Of a stretch of 8,313 bases of DNA, positions 1-7,615 are shown piece by piece. The stretch covers positions 1 through 8,313 of the forward strand of contig CALGLM010000249.1 in the NCBI GenBank assembly GCA_937930275.1, read 5' to 3'. Source of the stretch: an uncultured Ignavibacteria bacterium (GTDB taxonomy: Bacteria; Bacteroidota; Ignavibacteria; Ignavibacteriales; Melioribacteraceae). The first letter of the stretch is position 1, and every line of letters begins with the position of its first letter. The notes under the pieces are model-generated. The model ran no database searches. It saw nothing but the letters and a program-made list of their open reading frames with translations, and was not told the origin of the DNA. Position numbers and translations under genes: made by a program.

Positions 1-877
1 ATCGGCTTTTAACAATTCCCGATACTTCAATATCATTATTTACCAATATTTTATTTAATTCACCTACACTTTCGGGTTTCATATCTAACATTATTAAGTT
101 ATTAGCAATACTTTTAATTGTAATTCCTAAATTAGAATTGTTTATTACCGAAACAGCCATTTCGGGGTTATTTACCTCAATTTCCGTTGTAAGGGCATCT
201 TTACTTAAAAGATCTTTAACATGTCCTTCAATTTGGGTAGTCCCTTTATTTATAATAATCATTCTATTTGCAATAATTTCCACTTCTTTTAAGATATGTG
301 AAGAAAGCAAAATTGTTTTTTTCTGTTCCTTGCTAAGCATTAAAATTAAATCTCTAATTTCCTTAATTCCTTGTGGATCAAGTCCGGTAGTCGGTTCGTC
401 TAAAATAATAAGCTTTGGATTATGTAATAATGCCTGAGCAATACCCAGCCTTTGTTTCATGCCGTGTGAAAATGTTTTAACTCTACTTTTATATCGTTTA
501 TCTAAACCGACTAATTCAAGCAACTCCATAATATGCTTTTTGGATATATCGGCACCGCTTAATTTACCCAAGATTTCCAAATTTTTATATGCACTTAAAT
601 ATAAATAAAAATCGGGTTTTTCAACTATTGCACCAACATTTCTTAAAATTTCTTCACGAAACTGGTAAAGAGGCTTTCCGAATATTTTTATTTCTCCTGC
701 AGTAGGTTTTATTAAAGTTAATAACATCCTAATTGTAGTGCTTTTACCGGCTCCGTTTGGTCCTAAAAAACCAAATACATCCCCTTCATAAACATTTAAG
801 TCTAAGTTATTAACGGCTAATACTTCTTTATATTTTTTCGTTAATCCTCTAACTTCTATTATTGATTCATTTTCCAA
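1..877 (-). CDS. ABC transporter ATP-binding protein, BcrA/CcmA-type exporter family (3' end cut by window edge)
   Basis: This is the cytoplasmic ATPase subunit of an ABC exporter; it would energise a separate membrane permease, probably encoded beyond the left edge. The 292 visible residues contain Walker A GPNGAGKST (39-47), a Q-loop region where E86 stands in VGAIVEKPDFY, signature FSHGMKQR (136-143), Walker B plus D-loop LIILDEPTTGLDP (156-168) and the H-switch SSH (192-194). The glutamate at the Q-loop and the SHGM form of the signature fit the bacitracin/CcmA-like drug and multicopper exporter group. About 80 residues after the H-switch form the usual accessory C-terminal region. Family members are near 300-310 residues, so only a short tail is missing. 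The start is TTG at 877: GAGG lies 5 bases upstream, and the nearby ATG at 870 is out of frame and meets a stop after three codons. The transported substrate cannot be told from the ATPase alone. Confidence 0.93.
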   Translation of the reverse strand, partial: MENESIIEVRGLTKKYKEVLAVNNLDLNVYEGDVFGFLGPNGAGKSTTIRMLLTLIKPTAGEIKIFGKPLYQFREEILRNVGAIVEKPDFYLYLSAYKNLEILGKLSGADISKKHIMELLELVGLDKRYKSRVKTFSHGMKQRLGIAQALLHNPKLIILDEPTTGLDPQGIKEIRDLILMLSKEQKKTILLSSHILKEVEIIANRMIIINKGTTQIEGHVKDLLSKDALTTEIEVNNPEMAVSVINNSNLGITIKSIANNLIMLDMKPESVGELNKILVNNDIEVSGIVKSR

Positions 878-882
878 ATAAA

Positions 883-886
883 CCTC
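883..886 (-). promoter_or_regulatory. Shine-Dalgarno sequence that fixes a TTG start
   Basis: GAGG on the minus strand lies five bases before TTG at 877-875. No in-frame ATG or GTG occurs between this site and the Walker A motif at a sensible distance from the N-terminal beta strand (IIEVRGLTKKY). The homology-expected N-terminus therefore agrees with the TTG start. Confidence 0.6.
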
Positions 887-907
887 AAATTTTTTGTTAA
901 TTAGACG

Positions 908-938
908 CAATAATACAATTAATGTTAGTTTTAATCAA
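908..938 (-). promoter_or_regulatory. candidate Bacteroidota-type promoter for the ABC transporter gene
   Basis: On the minus strand, TTG (938-936) is followed after 20 bases by TATTATTG (915-908). That is one mismatch from the Bacteroidota -7 consensus TAnnTTTG, with the spacing expected for the -33 TTG element. It would place transcription start near 901 and give a leader of about 24 bases containing the GAGG site. The surrounding DNA is very AT-rich, so chance matches are likely; this is a weak prediction. Confidence 0.3.
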
Positions 939-1049
939 AAAAAAATTATAAAAAAGTGTATTTATTCTCCTTTACCCAATTAACCAGTAATTATAAATTT
1001 TAACAGAACATTTTAATAAAAAACTACAAAATTATTTTTTTAAGTTAGA

Positions 1050-2939
1050 CTAACGTTTATTAATACTAAGATGATAGCTAAAATCGCCTTTAGAATCATT
1101 AATTTTAAATTGATGTACCAAAGATTGTAGAGTTACCGTAAGTTTATTTAAATTTTCGGCAGATTGAGCAATTAATTGGATACCGGATGCTGCTTCGTTA
1201 GTAACGTTACTTATGGCTTCAATATTCTTACCAATTTCTTCGGCAGTTGCCGCCTGCTGTTCGCTTGCAGCTGCAACTTGAACTACGATATCCGAAACTT
1301 TTCCCGCACCTTTTACAATTCTATTTAATACTTCTCCCGCCGTATTTGCTTTTTCTTTCCCTTTTTCAACTTCAATTGTCCCTTCTTTAATTGCAATAAC
1401 AGCTTCTTTCGTATCCTTCTGTATTCTTTTAATCATTTCTCCTATTTCTTTTGTTGCGGTTGTAGTTCTTTCTGCAAGTTTTCTAACTTCATCGGCAACA
1501 ACTGCAAAACCTCTTCCTTGCTCTCCTGCTCTGGCAGCCTCAATAGCGGCATTTAAGGCAAGTAAATTAGTTTGTTCTGCAATATCATTAATTACTTGAA
1601 CTATTTCACCTATTTTATCGCTATTTTCTCCTAAAACAATTACCGTATTAACCGATTTTGAAACGACTTCCGAAATTTTATTTATACCTAAAATAGTTTC
1701 GTTAACCGCTTTTCCTCCTTCAACTGCAAAATCACCCGCATTTTTTGCTGCTTCTGCTGCTAAAGAAGTATTTTTTGTTGTTTCTAAAATAGTTTTAGTC
1801 ATCTCTTCAACTGCGCTTGCAACTTCACTTGTCTGAATGCTTTGTTCCTGTGCACCCGCTGCCATTTCTTCAACTGATGTAGAAATATCAGACGATGCCA
1901 AAGATGTTTGAGAGACTGCATTATTTACATTTAATAACATATCCCTTATATTACTTACTGCTTTATTAAAACCTGAAAATAATTTACCTATATCGTCATT
2001 ATTTTTTACGTCAAGTTTAACCGTCAAATCACCGTTGGAAAATAAATCCATTTTTCCAAGCATTAATTCTATATTTTCCTGTAAATAAGCTTGATTTATT
2101 GTTACTTCTTTAGACCTTAATTCAACCTTTTCTTTTTCTTCAACTAAATTGTCGTTAATTTTATTAATATTTTCTATCATCTTGTTAAAAGATGTAAATA
2201 ACTCTCCTATTTCATCATCATTTGCACTATTTACAGATAAGCGAGTATTACCGTTTGCCACCTGCAAGGCAATATTTTTTAATTCCAAGATTGGCGTAAT
2301 AATAGATTTTGCACCCTTGTAACTAACAAAGCCAGAAAGTACTACTATTAAAAATCCTAAAATAAAAATTACCGAAATTATTAAATAAAGTCCGTTAATT
2401 GAATTATCTCTGTAGGTTTCGTACATTTTTGCATGATCATCCAAAGCAGAGTACATTGTTGCTTTAAGTTTTCTCCATATAGGGGTAACATCGGAATCTA
2501 AATAATTTAATGCTTGCTCACTCCCTTCTGAATTTGCAATTTGTTGCGATCGTTCGCTAAACTTTACCATCTCGTTAAAATCATTTTTAATTGCGTTTAT
2601 CTTGGAAAATAAAGCAATGTTATTTTTTTGTAATACTATTAATGTATCCAGACTTTTATTAAACTCTGTTTTTGCGGTTCCGTAGTTTGAAATTGCTGTA
2701 TTATCATTTGCATCAATCAATAAATTTCTGTTAGCAGTTCTATATTGAAAGCCTTGTACTATTAAATTATTTAACTCTGTTGATGTTCTTGCCTCTTTAT
2801 AAGTTAAATCTTCAATATCCTTTTTAATATTTAGTTCGCTATAAATTAAATATGCAGATATCAAAAAAATTCCGACTATGGGAATTAACACAATAGTTAT
2901 AAATTTTGATTTAATATTTTTGTTAAAACTGAACCTCAT
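1050..2939 (-). CDS. methyl-accepting chemotaxis protein with two HAMP-like segments
   Basis: This is an inner-membrane chemoreceptor that passes ligand signals to CheA/CheW and adapts through CheR/CheB methylation. Of 629 residues, 13-33 form TM1. Residues about 34-182 are an all-helical periplasmic sensor, probably a four-helix bundle, and TM2 is about 183-205. A HAMP domain follows (about 206-260, with [14 protein letters not shown]). A charged coiled coil then leads into a second HAMP-like segment (about 284-336, with [14 protein letters not shown]). The cytoplasmic signalling domain has its hairpin tip at about 441-490, including [19 protein letters not shown]. Glu/Gln pairs in VEEMA (356-360), VEEMT (377-381) and [11 protein letters not shown] (558-568) are candidate methylation sites. 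There is no C-terminal NWETF-like CheR tether; the protein ends in a plain charged tail. AGGTG lies four bases before the ATG. It sits 145 bases downstream of the lamin-tail gene, past a terminator, so it is probably transcribed separately. The ligand is unknown. Confidence 0.96.
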   Translation of the reverse strand: MRFSFNKNIKSKFITIVLIPIVGIFLISAYLIYSELNIKKDIEDLTYKEARTSTELNNLIVQGFQYRTANRNLLIDANDNTAISNYGTAKTEFNKSLDTLIVLQKNNIALFSKINAIKNDFNEMVKFSERSQQIANSEGSEQALNYLDSDVTPIWRKLKATMYSALDDHAKMYETYRDNSINGLYLIISVIFILGFLIVVLSGFVSYKGAKSIITPILELKNIALQVANGNTRLSVNSANDDEIGELFTSFNKMIENINKINDNLVEEKEKVELRSKEVTINQAYLQENIELMLGKMDLFSNGDLTVKLDVKNNDDIGKLFSGFNKAVSNIRDMLLNVNNAVSQTSLASSDISTSVEEMAAGAQEQSIQTSEVASAVEEMTKTILETTKNTSLAAEAAKNAGDFAVEGGKAVNETILGINKISEVVSKSVNTVIVLGENSDKIGEIVQVINDIAEQTNLLALNAAIEAARAGEQGRGFAVVADEVRKLAERTTTATKEIGEMIKRIQKDTKEAVIAIKEGTIEVEKGKEKANTAGEVLNRIVKGAGKVSDIVVQVAAASEQQAATAEEIGKNIEAISNVTNEAASGIQLIAQSAENLNKLTVTLQSLVHQFKINDSKGDFSYHLSINKR

Positions 2940-3006
2940 AAAACACCTAAAAATCTTAGTTTGTTTAACAGATTAAAATTTTGATATCCTTTGAATTTGT
3001 ATTTTG

Positions 3007-3053
3007 CATAAAATACTTTACTATCCCTGCAAAGCAACAAGGATAGTAAAGTA
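3007..3053 (-). terminator. rho-independent terminator of the phosphate/lamin-tail gene cluster
   Basis: A perfect 13-bp inverted repeat (3014-3026 with 3041-3053) encloses a 14-base loop. Read on the minus strand, the stem is followed by TTTTATGC, a short imperfect T run. It starts 31 bases after the stop codon of the T9SS lamin-tail gene and lies before the chemoreceptor gene. It therefore most likely ends transcription of the upstream cluster. On the plus strand the stem is followed by an A-rich stretch, so it should not terminate in that direction. Confidence 0.75.
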
Positions 3054-3084
3054 ATAAAAATTAAAATCTGCTTAAAAATCAATT

Positions 3085-4596
3085 CTATTTAATTAAAACC
3101 ATCTTTTTACTTAATAAGCTATTACCGTTCTGAAGTTGGTAAACGTAAACCCCGCTACTTAAATTAGCTGCGTTAAATGTTGCTTCGTAGCTACCCTTAG
3201 CCAAATTATCGTTTACCAATATTTCAACCAAATTACCTAATACATCATAAACCTTTAGTGATGTTTTTGAATTGTTGTTAGTAACCGAAAATCTAATTTT
3301 TGTTGTCGGGTTAAACGGATTTGGATAATTTTGACTTAATTCAAAAGAATTAACCAAAATATCAATTTTTTCAACTGATACCCATGGGTTTTCAGTACCC
3401 GGAGTAGGATCACCTATAACCCATTCTCCCATTCCGTCACTATTTTTAAAGTAAGCCTTATCATCGCCTAAAGCAGGAAAAGTTACCGTATCTACAACAA
3501 ATGCATCCGAATTATAAAGCCCGACAGCTTCGCCGTTTTTTGAAAGAGCAAAACCGGTGTGAACGCCTAAAATAACTGTATCCTTACTATCTGCCCAAAC
3601 TAATAAATAACCGTTTGCCGGAATTTTAACTCCCTGAGGGAATTGCCATTTTGTAGAATTGCTTAAATTATCAGTTAAGAACCAGTTGCTAAGGTCTAAT
3701 TCTGTTGTTTCTCCGTTATATAATTCAATATAGTCAGCATAAGCTCCAAAATCATTATCGGTAATTGTGGAAATATTACTTGCGACTATTTCATTAACTC
3801 TAACTTTTGGGGCTACATAAGGGTTTTCTAAAACTGTATATGAATAAAAAGTATTTGGTGCCGCATCAGGATTTGTACTAATAGCATTCAAATTGTCTTT
3901 TGCTTCAATATAATATTTTACAACCGTGCCGGCAACTTGTGTAGGAATAATAGCACTAAAATTTGTTGTGCCTGTTAAATCCATTACTACACTTTGCCAA
4001 TTTGCTCCTGTATTATAGTATAATTTAACAACCGGATCTAAACCACTATCATCAGTAACTACAACTGATATTGCAACAGCATCATTTTTAGTCGGATAAA
4101 AAGGATTACGAACAGGAGACTCGATACTTGGCGGTGTATTTACGCTAATACCGTTTGCTCCGCCTTGAGTAGGAGTAGTAAATGTCTCAAATACCGGTGA
4201 ACCGTCCGGATTTCTACCATATGAACTTCCGCTGGCAAGAGCAGGAAATACGACCGAATCAACTATGGCTCCGTTTACGTCACCCAGCCAAACAGTTTCA
4301 CCGCCTGAAGATAATTTATAGTTTGTATGCAAACCGTTATTTCCGTCATCACATTCTAAAATTAAATACCCTTTTGCGGTTATTATTGTTTGTGCGGGTA
4401 ATACATAATGAGTACCGACCGTACTCGGATCCCAAGTTTGCCAATTACTTAAATCAACATCATAATTATTAGGGTTATATAATTCAATCCAATCGGGTGA
4501 GCCGGTTGAAAGAATTTCATTAATATAAATCTGTTGAGCATTTAGCCCAACGCTTATAAACAATAATATAATTAAACACTGTTTTACAAATGTCAT
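3085..4596 (-). CDS. secreted protein with two lamin tail domains and a T9SS type A sorting domain
   Basis: This protein is probably exported by Sec and then displayed or released by the type IX secretion system. Residues 1-20 are a signal peptide (cleavage likely after GLNA). LTD 1 spans about 23-150, with NEILSTGSPDWIELYN, SSGGETVWL and SSYGRNPDGS. Residues about 155-255 look like an Ig-like linker with VKYYIEAKDN. LTD 2 spans about 264-405 and is of a different, more distant type (VNEIVASN, YADYIELYNGE, DLSNWFLTDN). The T9SS sorting domain is about 415-503, with SQNYPNPFNPTTKIRFSV, VYDVLGNLV, SGVYVYQL and a KKMVLIK end. LTDs fold as Ig-like beta sandwiches and recur in bacterial surface proteins and nucleases, but no catalytic domain is visible here. 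The start is firm: AAGGAG (4607-4602) lies five bases upstream and overlaps the stop region of the preceding propeller gene, so translation may be coupled. It is the last gene of the cluster. Its function is not established. Confidence 0.93.
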   Translation of the reverse strand: MTFVKQCLIILLFISVGLNAQQIYINEILSTGSPDWIELYNPNNYDVDLSNWQTWDPSTVGTHYVLPAQTIITAKGYLILECDDGNNGLHTNYKLSSGGETVWLGDVNGAIVDSVVFPALASGSSYGRNPDGSPVFETFTTPTQGGANGISVNTPPSIESPVRNPFYPTKNDAVAISVVVTDDSGLDPVVKLYYNTGANWQSVVMDLTGTTNFSAIIPTQVAGTVVKYYIEAKDNLNAISTNPDAAPNTFYSYTVLENPYVAPKVRVNEIVASNISTITDNDFGAYADYIELYNGETTELDLSNWFLTDNLSNSTKWQFPQGVKIPANGYLLVWADSKDTVILGVHTGFALSKNGEAVGLYNSDAFVVDTVTFPALGDDKAYFKNSDGMGEWVIGDPTPGTENPWVSVEKIDILVNSFELSQNYPNPFNPTTKIRFSVTNNNSKTSLKVYDVLGNLVEILVNDNLAKGSYEATFNAANLSSGVYVYQLQNGNSLLSKKMVLIK

Positions 4597-4607
4597 TTTT
4601 ACTCCTT

Positions 4608-5360
4608 TTATGGTTTATTGAATACATACATCTTTGCTGTTGCATCATTTACAATATAAAATTTATTACCAATAATTGTAATACCTTCACATTTATCCAT
4701 TGGCAATTTGTAAGTTGCAATTAAATTCCCCTTTTTATCTATTTTGACAATCGAAGAAGACTCGTCGCTTAATACCCACAAGCAGTTTAGTTCTTTGTCA
4801 TAACAAATATCCGAAATATCGGATAAATAAGCAATATTTTTTTGGAAAATTGATTGATTATTAAAGCACTCAACCATTAAAGTCGGATCTTTTTCGTTAA
4901 TCACAAATAAATGATTTTGGTTATCAACAGTAATACCTTCAAGTGCATGTTTAGTATTTGTTGCTACATTTAACGGAAACGATAATAAATGAGCACCGGT
5001 TTTTAAATACTTAGATACTTTTTGTCCCAATTCTTCGACCACCCAAATTGTATCATTATTAGGCGAAAAGCTTATTCCCTCTAAATCAACTCCCGTTGTA
5101 GTAATAGTACTAATTATATTCCCCGAAAAGTTGATCTCAAAAATCTTAGGACTACTATCCGAAACCACAAAAAGTGAGTTAGTTGAAGAGTTATAAAACA
5201 GACCGGAAGGTTCTGTTATTTCTGCAGCTAAGTTAATTTCTTGGAGAATTTTTAATGATGAAGGGTCAGTGGGAGTTACAATGTTATCATCAGGCTCGTT
5301 TCTTTTACAAGAAAACAAGACTAAACCGGCTAATAAAAGAAATACAATTTTTGTTTTCAT
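4608..5360 (-). CDS. SdiA-regulated-type beta-propeller lipoprotein
   Basis: The product is a 250-residue envelope lipoprotein. The signal peptide ends in the lipobox LFSC with the lipidated Cys18, followed by KRNEPDDN. The rest carries regular propeller blades, each starting with a short turn motif: PSGLFY (51-56), LEGISF (93-98), LEGITV (140-145), ISDICY (182-187) and CEGITI (224-229). Strands such as TIWVVEE, LFVINEK, LWVLSDE and FYIVNDA follow. This pattern fits the SdiA-regulated/NHL-like propeller family, whose biochemical role is poorly defined; the name comes from a Salmonella gene and does not imply quorum sensing here. Related propeller folds include phytase-like phosphoesterases, which makes a phosphate-linked role thinkable but unproven. 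The ATG has no SD sequence and is preceded by a hairpin only 19 bases away, unlike its neighbours. Downstream, the lamin-tail gene starts 11 bases after the stop. Confidence 0.85.
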   Translation of the reverse strand: MKTKIVFLLLAGLVLFSCKRNEPDDNIVTPTDPSSLKILQEINLAAEITEPSGLFYNSSTNSLFVVSDSSPKIFEINFSGNIISTITTTGVDLEGISFSPNNDTIWVVEELGQKVSKYLKTGAHLLSFPLNVATNTKHALEGITVDNQNHLFVINEKDPTLMVECFNNQSIFQKNIAYLSDISDICYDKELNCLWVLSDESSSIVKIDKKGNLIATYKLPMDKCEGITIIGNKFYIVNDATAKMYVFNKP

Positions 5361-5379
5361 TTTATATTTAAAATAATAC

Positions 5380-5404
5380 GCTCGGCAATGTAAAATTGCC
5401 GAGC
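5380..5404 (-). terminator. intercistronic hairpin (partial terminator, or RNA processing/stability element)
   Basis: GCTCGGCAAT (5380-5389) pairs perfectly with ATTGCCGAGC (5395-5404) around the five-base loop GTAAA. On the minus strand it begins 19 bases after the stop of the double lamin-tail lipoprotein gene. It is followed by GTATTATTTTAAA, an imperfect T-rich tail, and then by the next ATG 19 bases on. It could end part of the transcripts, protect the 3' end of the upstream message, or limit ribosome access to the propeller gene. The stem is clear; the role is inference. Confidence 0.55.
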
Positions 5405-5423
5405 TAAGTTAATAAATTACAAC

Positions 5424-6335
5424 TTAAGGTTGATTTGAAGCACCTTGAGTCGGATTATTAGATATCTGTAAATTTGTTGAACCGTCAGGAATGCGAGCAT
5501 ATGAGGTATTTGCAACTAAAGCCGGGAAAGTAACTTTATCGACTAATGTTCCGTCTGCTTTTTCTAAAGTAACATCTTCGCCGCCGGATGATAGCTTAAA
5601 GTTTGCTCCTGTAACTCCGTCATCACAATTTATTACTAAATATCCGTTAGCCGGAATTACGGTACCGTTAGGAATTACAAATTTATTAGTAACAGTTGAT
5701 GGATCATACATTAAATATCCGCTTATATCTACGGATTGATTATTTGGATTATATAGTTCAACCCAATCAGGACTTCCGGTAGATAATATTTCATTAATCA
5801 CGACCGGTAATAGTGCCGGAGGATTGCTCCCTATCGGATTTGCAGTTCCTTTAGTTGCAGGAAATAAAACAACTAAATTAGAACTTCCGTCAGGACTTCG
5901 TCCATAAGAAGAATCATTACTTAAAGCCGGGAATGTGATATGGTCAATTACTGTTCCGCTTGGACTTTCTAACCATACTTCTTCACCGCTGCTTGAAAAT
6001 TTGAAGGTTGTATTTGTTGTTGTGCCTGTTCCGTCACAATCAAACGTTAAATATCCTCCGACCGGAATAACAGTACCGGCAGGAATAGTCCATTTTTTTG
6101 CCGGATCAGTCGTACCGTCCGGGTCATACAACTTGTATCCGCTTAAATCAACCGATGTTGTACCGGCATTATATAATTCAACCCAGTCCGGTGAACCTGT
6201 AGAAAATACTTCATTTATTTTAACAATAACAGTTGGTGTTGGAGTAGGACTTGTAGGAGTATATGGTTCGTCTCTTGAGCAAGAAACCAATATTACACTA
6301 ACTATTAATACAAATAACAATGCTATTTTTTTCAT
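5424..6335 (-). CDS. lipoprotein with two tandem lamin tail domains
   Basis: The product is a 303-residue envelope lipoprotein. The signal peptide ends in ILVSC with lipidated Cys19, followed by SRDEPYTP and a Thr/Pro-rich spacer to about residue 35. LTD A covers about 38-168 and LTD B about 178-303. The two are clear duplicates: NEVFSTGSPDWVELYN (41-56) against NEILSTGSPDWVELYN (181-196), SSSGEEVWL against SSGGEDVTL, and SSYGRSPDGSSNL against TSYARIPDGSTNL. Nothing else is present, so the protein is a lipid anchor, a flexible linker and two beta-sandwich modules, without any enzyme domain. Acidic residues just after the lipid-anchored Cys resemble surface-export signals of Bacteroidota lipoproteins, so exposure on the cell surface is possible. 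AGGAG (6346-6342) lies six bases before the ATG. The gene starts 12 bases after the porin stop, indicating co-transcription. The binding partner is unknown. Confidence 0.92.
   Translation of the reverse strand: MKKIALLFVLIVSVILVSCSRDEPYTPTSPTPTPTVIVKINEVFSTGSPDWVELYNAGTTSVDLSGYKLYDPDGTTDPAKKWTIPAGTVIPVGGYLTFDCDGTGTTTNTTFKFSSSGEEVWLESPSGTVIDHITFPALSNDSSYGRSPDGSSNLVVLFPATKGTANPIGSNPPALLPVVINEILSTGSPDWVELYNPNNQSVDISGYLMYDPSTVTNKFVIPNGTVIPANGYLVINCDDGVTGANFKLSSGGEDVTLEKADGTLVDKVTFPALVANTSYARIPDGSTNLQISNNPTQGASNQP
5436..6224 (-). repeat. tandem duplication of a lamin-tail-domain coding module
   Basis: Two coding modules of about 370 bases (approximately 6224-5856 and 5804-5436) encode LTDs with nearly the same N-terminal 16 residues. 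They also share DNA-level stretches such as ATATAATTCAACCCA (6171-6185) and ATATAGTTCAACCCA (5751-5765), given as plus-strand sequence. A third related module lies at about 4530-4147 in the T9SS-sorted protein (ATATAATTCAATCCA at 4477-4491). This indicates duplication within and between genes of the cluster. Confidence 0.7.
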
Positions 6336-6347
6336 AAATCACTCCTA

Positions 6348-7604
6348 TTATAATGATGCTTGAATTCTAAATTGCATAAATGAGAAATCATCATCTCCTA
6401 CAAATTTACCTTTGCTTGTAGCAAATTGATCTAAATTAACTGTAGAATAATTGATTTGGAATTTAATACTTGAATTTGGATAATAATTTAATCCTAACAT
6501 TAATTGATTGGATTGTCCTCCGAATATTGCTGCTTCAGGATCATTTAAATCCAACACACTATATCTTGCGGCAATTTCTAAAGCTCCCCAATTACATTTT
6601 GGTTTTTCGATTGGTCCAACTTCTCCTTCATCAGCAAAATAATAACGTGTTTCGCCTGTTAATACATAAGCAGCCATAATATAACCGCCATATAAATTTA
6701 CATTCGGTTTTCCGTACCATCTTTTTACCTGCATACCTTGAACTTCACTTTGCAGATAGAAAGGACCATAAATTCCCATTAATTCACCGCCGAATCTATT
6801 AAAATAATTGACATCCTTAATATCTCCGGTATGTAATAATTTTGGGTCAAAAACATAAGTTTCTGTTCTTGCTTTTACTTCAATTGTATTTGGATTTAAA
6901 TCTGCAACTGCATCGGGTACTTTATATGAACCGGCTAAACCAATATGTAAATTTTCACCATGTTTATTAATAGGAGCAACAGATACTCTTACATTGGTAG
7001 AAAATCCTTCATCACGTGTTCCTTTATCAATTCTTGTTCCTGCTTCATGACCAAAAACACCTACCGTAATTTGTCCGTAATCTTCCCAATATCTTGCTGT
7101 AAAACCTATGCGTCTTCCCATTGGGAATGCATTTGACATTGCCGAACGTTCCAAAAATGATAATAAACGTGAACTATTTAATCTTTCCATTCCGAAAGGT
7201 TCTTTAAAGTTACCTGCCTGAAACGATAAATTTACATCAGGAACTTTATATTTAATAAACATATCGCGCAAATCCAATACTGCTTCTGCAAAATCCAAAT
7301 CTAATTCAGCTTCCCAATCTTTCCATAGCTGAGATTTTACCGCAAAAGTTAATCTACGCAAATATGTACCGTTACTTAATTGGTTTTTGTTTTCAAAATA
7401 CATTGCTCCGTCAAGTTGAATACGCGAATCAATCCACCACCTAAAATTACCGTCTTGTGATTCGAAAACAAGTTTTCCGTTTCTCACTTCTGCACCTATA
7501 GGGGCACTATAGTCCCCGCCTGGTATTTTGCTATCTTGTGCCGAAATATTGCTAATCGCAATAAGTAAAATACAGATAACACTTAAAATAGTGCTTTTTT
7601 TCAT
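6348..7604 (-). CDS. OprP/OprO-family porin (phosphate-selective porin type)
   Basis: This is an outer-membrane beta-barrel of the porin O/P family, known in Pseudomonas for passage of phosphate and polyphosphate. Of 418 residues, 1-22 are a signal peptide (ISA before Gln23). A short N-terminal region leads into barrel strands with family landmarks: FRWWIDSRIQLDGAMYF (54-70), YLRRLTFAVKSQLWKDWEAEL (81-101, in parts), AGNFKEPFGMERL (130-142), RRIGF (164-168), GGELMGIYGPFYLQSE (272-287) and GGYIMAAYVLTGETRYY (306-322). The last strand ends QFRIQASL, a usual outer-membrane assembly signal apart from the final Leu in place of Phe. Length and layout are normal. Substrate choice cannot be read directly, because many Bacteroidota members of this family are uncharacterised. 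The adjacent PiT permease, 11 bases upstream, supports phosphate. GAGGA (7615-7611) precedes the ATG by six bases and directly follows the permease stop, so the two are surely in one transcript. Confidence 0.92.
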   Translation of the reverse strand: MKKSTILSVICILLIAISNISAQDSKIPGGDYSAPIGAEVRNGKLVFESQDGNFRWWIDSRIQLDGAMYFENKNQLSNGTYLRRLTFAVKSQLWKDWEAELDLDFAEAVLDLRDMFIKYKVPDVNLSFQAGNFKEPFGMERLNSSRLLSFLERSAMSNAFPMGRRIGFTARYWEDYGQITVGVFGHEAGTRIDKGTRDEGFSTNVRVSVAPINKHGENLHIGLAGSYKVPDAVADLNPNTIEVKARTETYVFDPKLLHTGDIKDVNYFNRFGGELMGIYGPFYLQSEVQGMQVKRWYGKPNVNLYGGYIMAAYVLTGETRYYFADEGEVGPIEKPKCNWGALEIAARYSVLDLNDPEAAIFGGQSNQLMLGLNYYPNSSIKFQINYSTVNLDQFATSKGKFVGDDDFSFMQFRIQASL

Positions 7605-7615
7605 GGTTCTTCCTC

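Noticed and set aside
138..437. Open reading frame of 99 codons on the plus strand.
   Set aside because: It lies wholly inside the well-supported ABC ATPase gene on the other strand, covering its Walker B and signature region. Its translation is low-complexity and hydrophobic without a known motif, so it is a shadow frame.
1027..1034. TAATTTTG on the minus strand, an exact match to the Bacteroidota -7 promoter consensus TAnnTTTG.
   Set aside because: No TTG occurs at the expected spacing upstream, where the chemoreceptor stop codon lies. It would give a leader of about 140 bases for the ABC gene. A chance match in AT-rich DNA is likely.
1044..1054. Inverted repeat GTTAGACTAAC overlapping the chemoreceptor stop codon.
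   Set aside because: The stem is at most five base pairs with a one-base loop and has no T run after it, so it is not convincing as a terminator or operator.
4182..4472. Plus-strand open frame of 96 codons.
   Set aside because: It is antisense to LTD 1 of the T9SS-sorted protein; its composition is atypical and it has no motif.
5491..6363. Two plus-strand open frames (5491-5739 and 5935-6363) opposite the double lamin-tail lipoprotein.
   Set aside because: Both are antisense to duplicated LTD modules and resemble each other only because the coding strand is duplicated. They have no ribosome site or recognisable domain.
6470..6679. Plus-strand open frame of 69 codons.
   Set aside because: It is antisense to conserved porin strands and looks like a mirror of AT-rich coding DNA.
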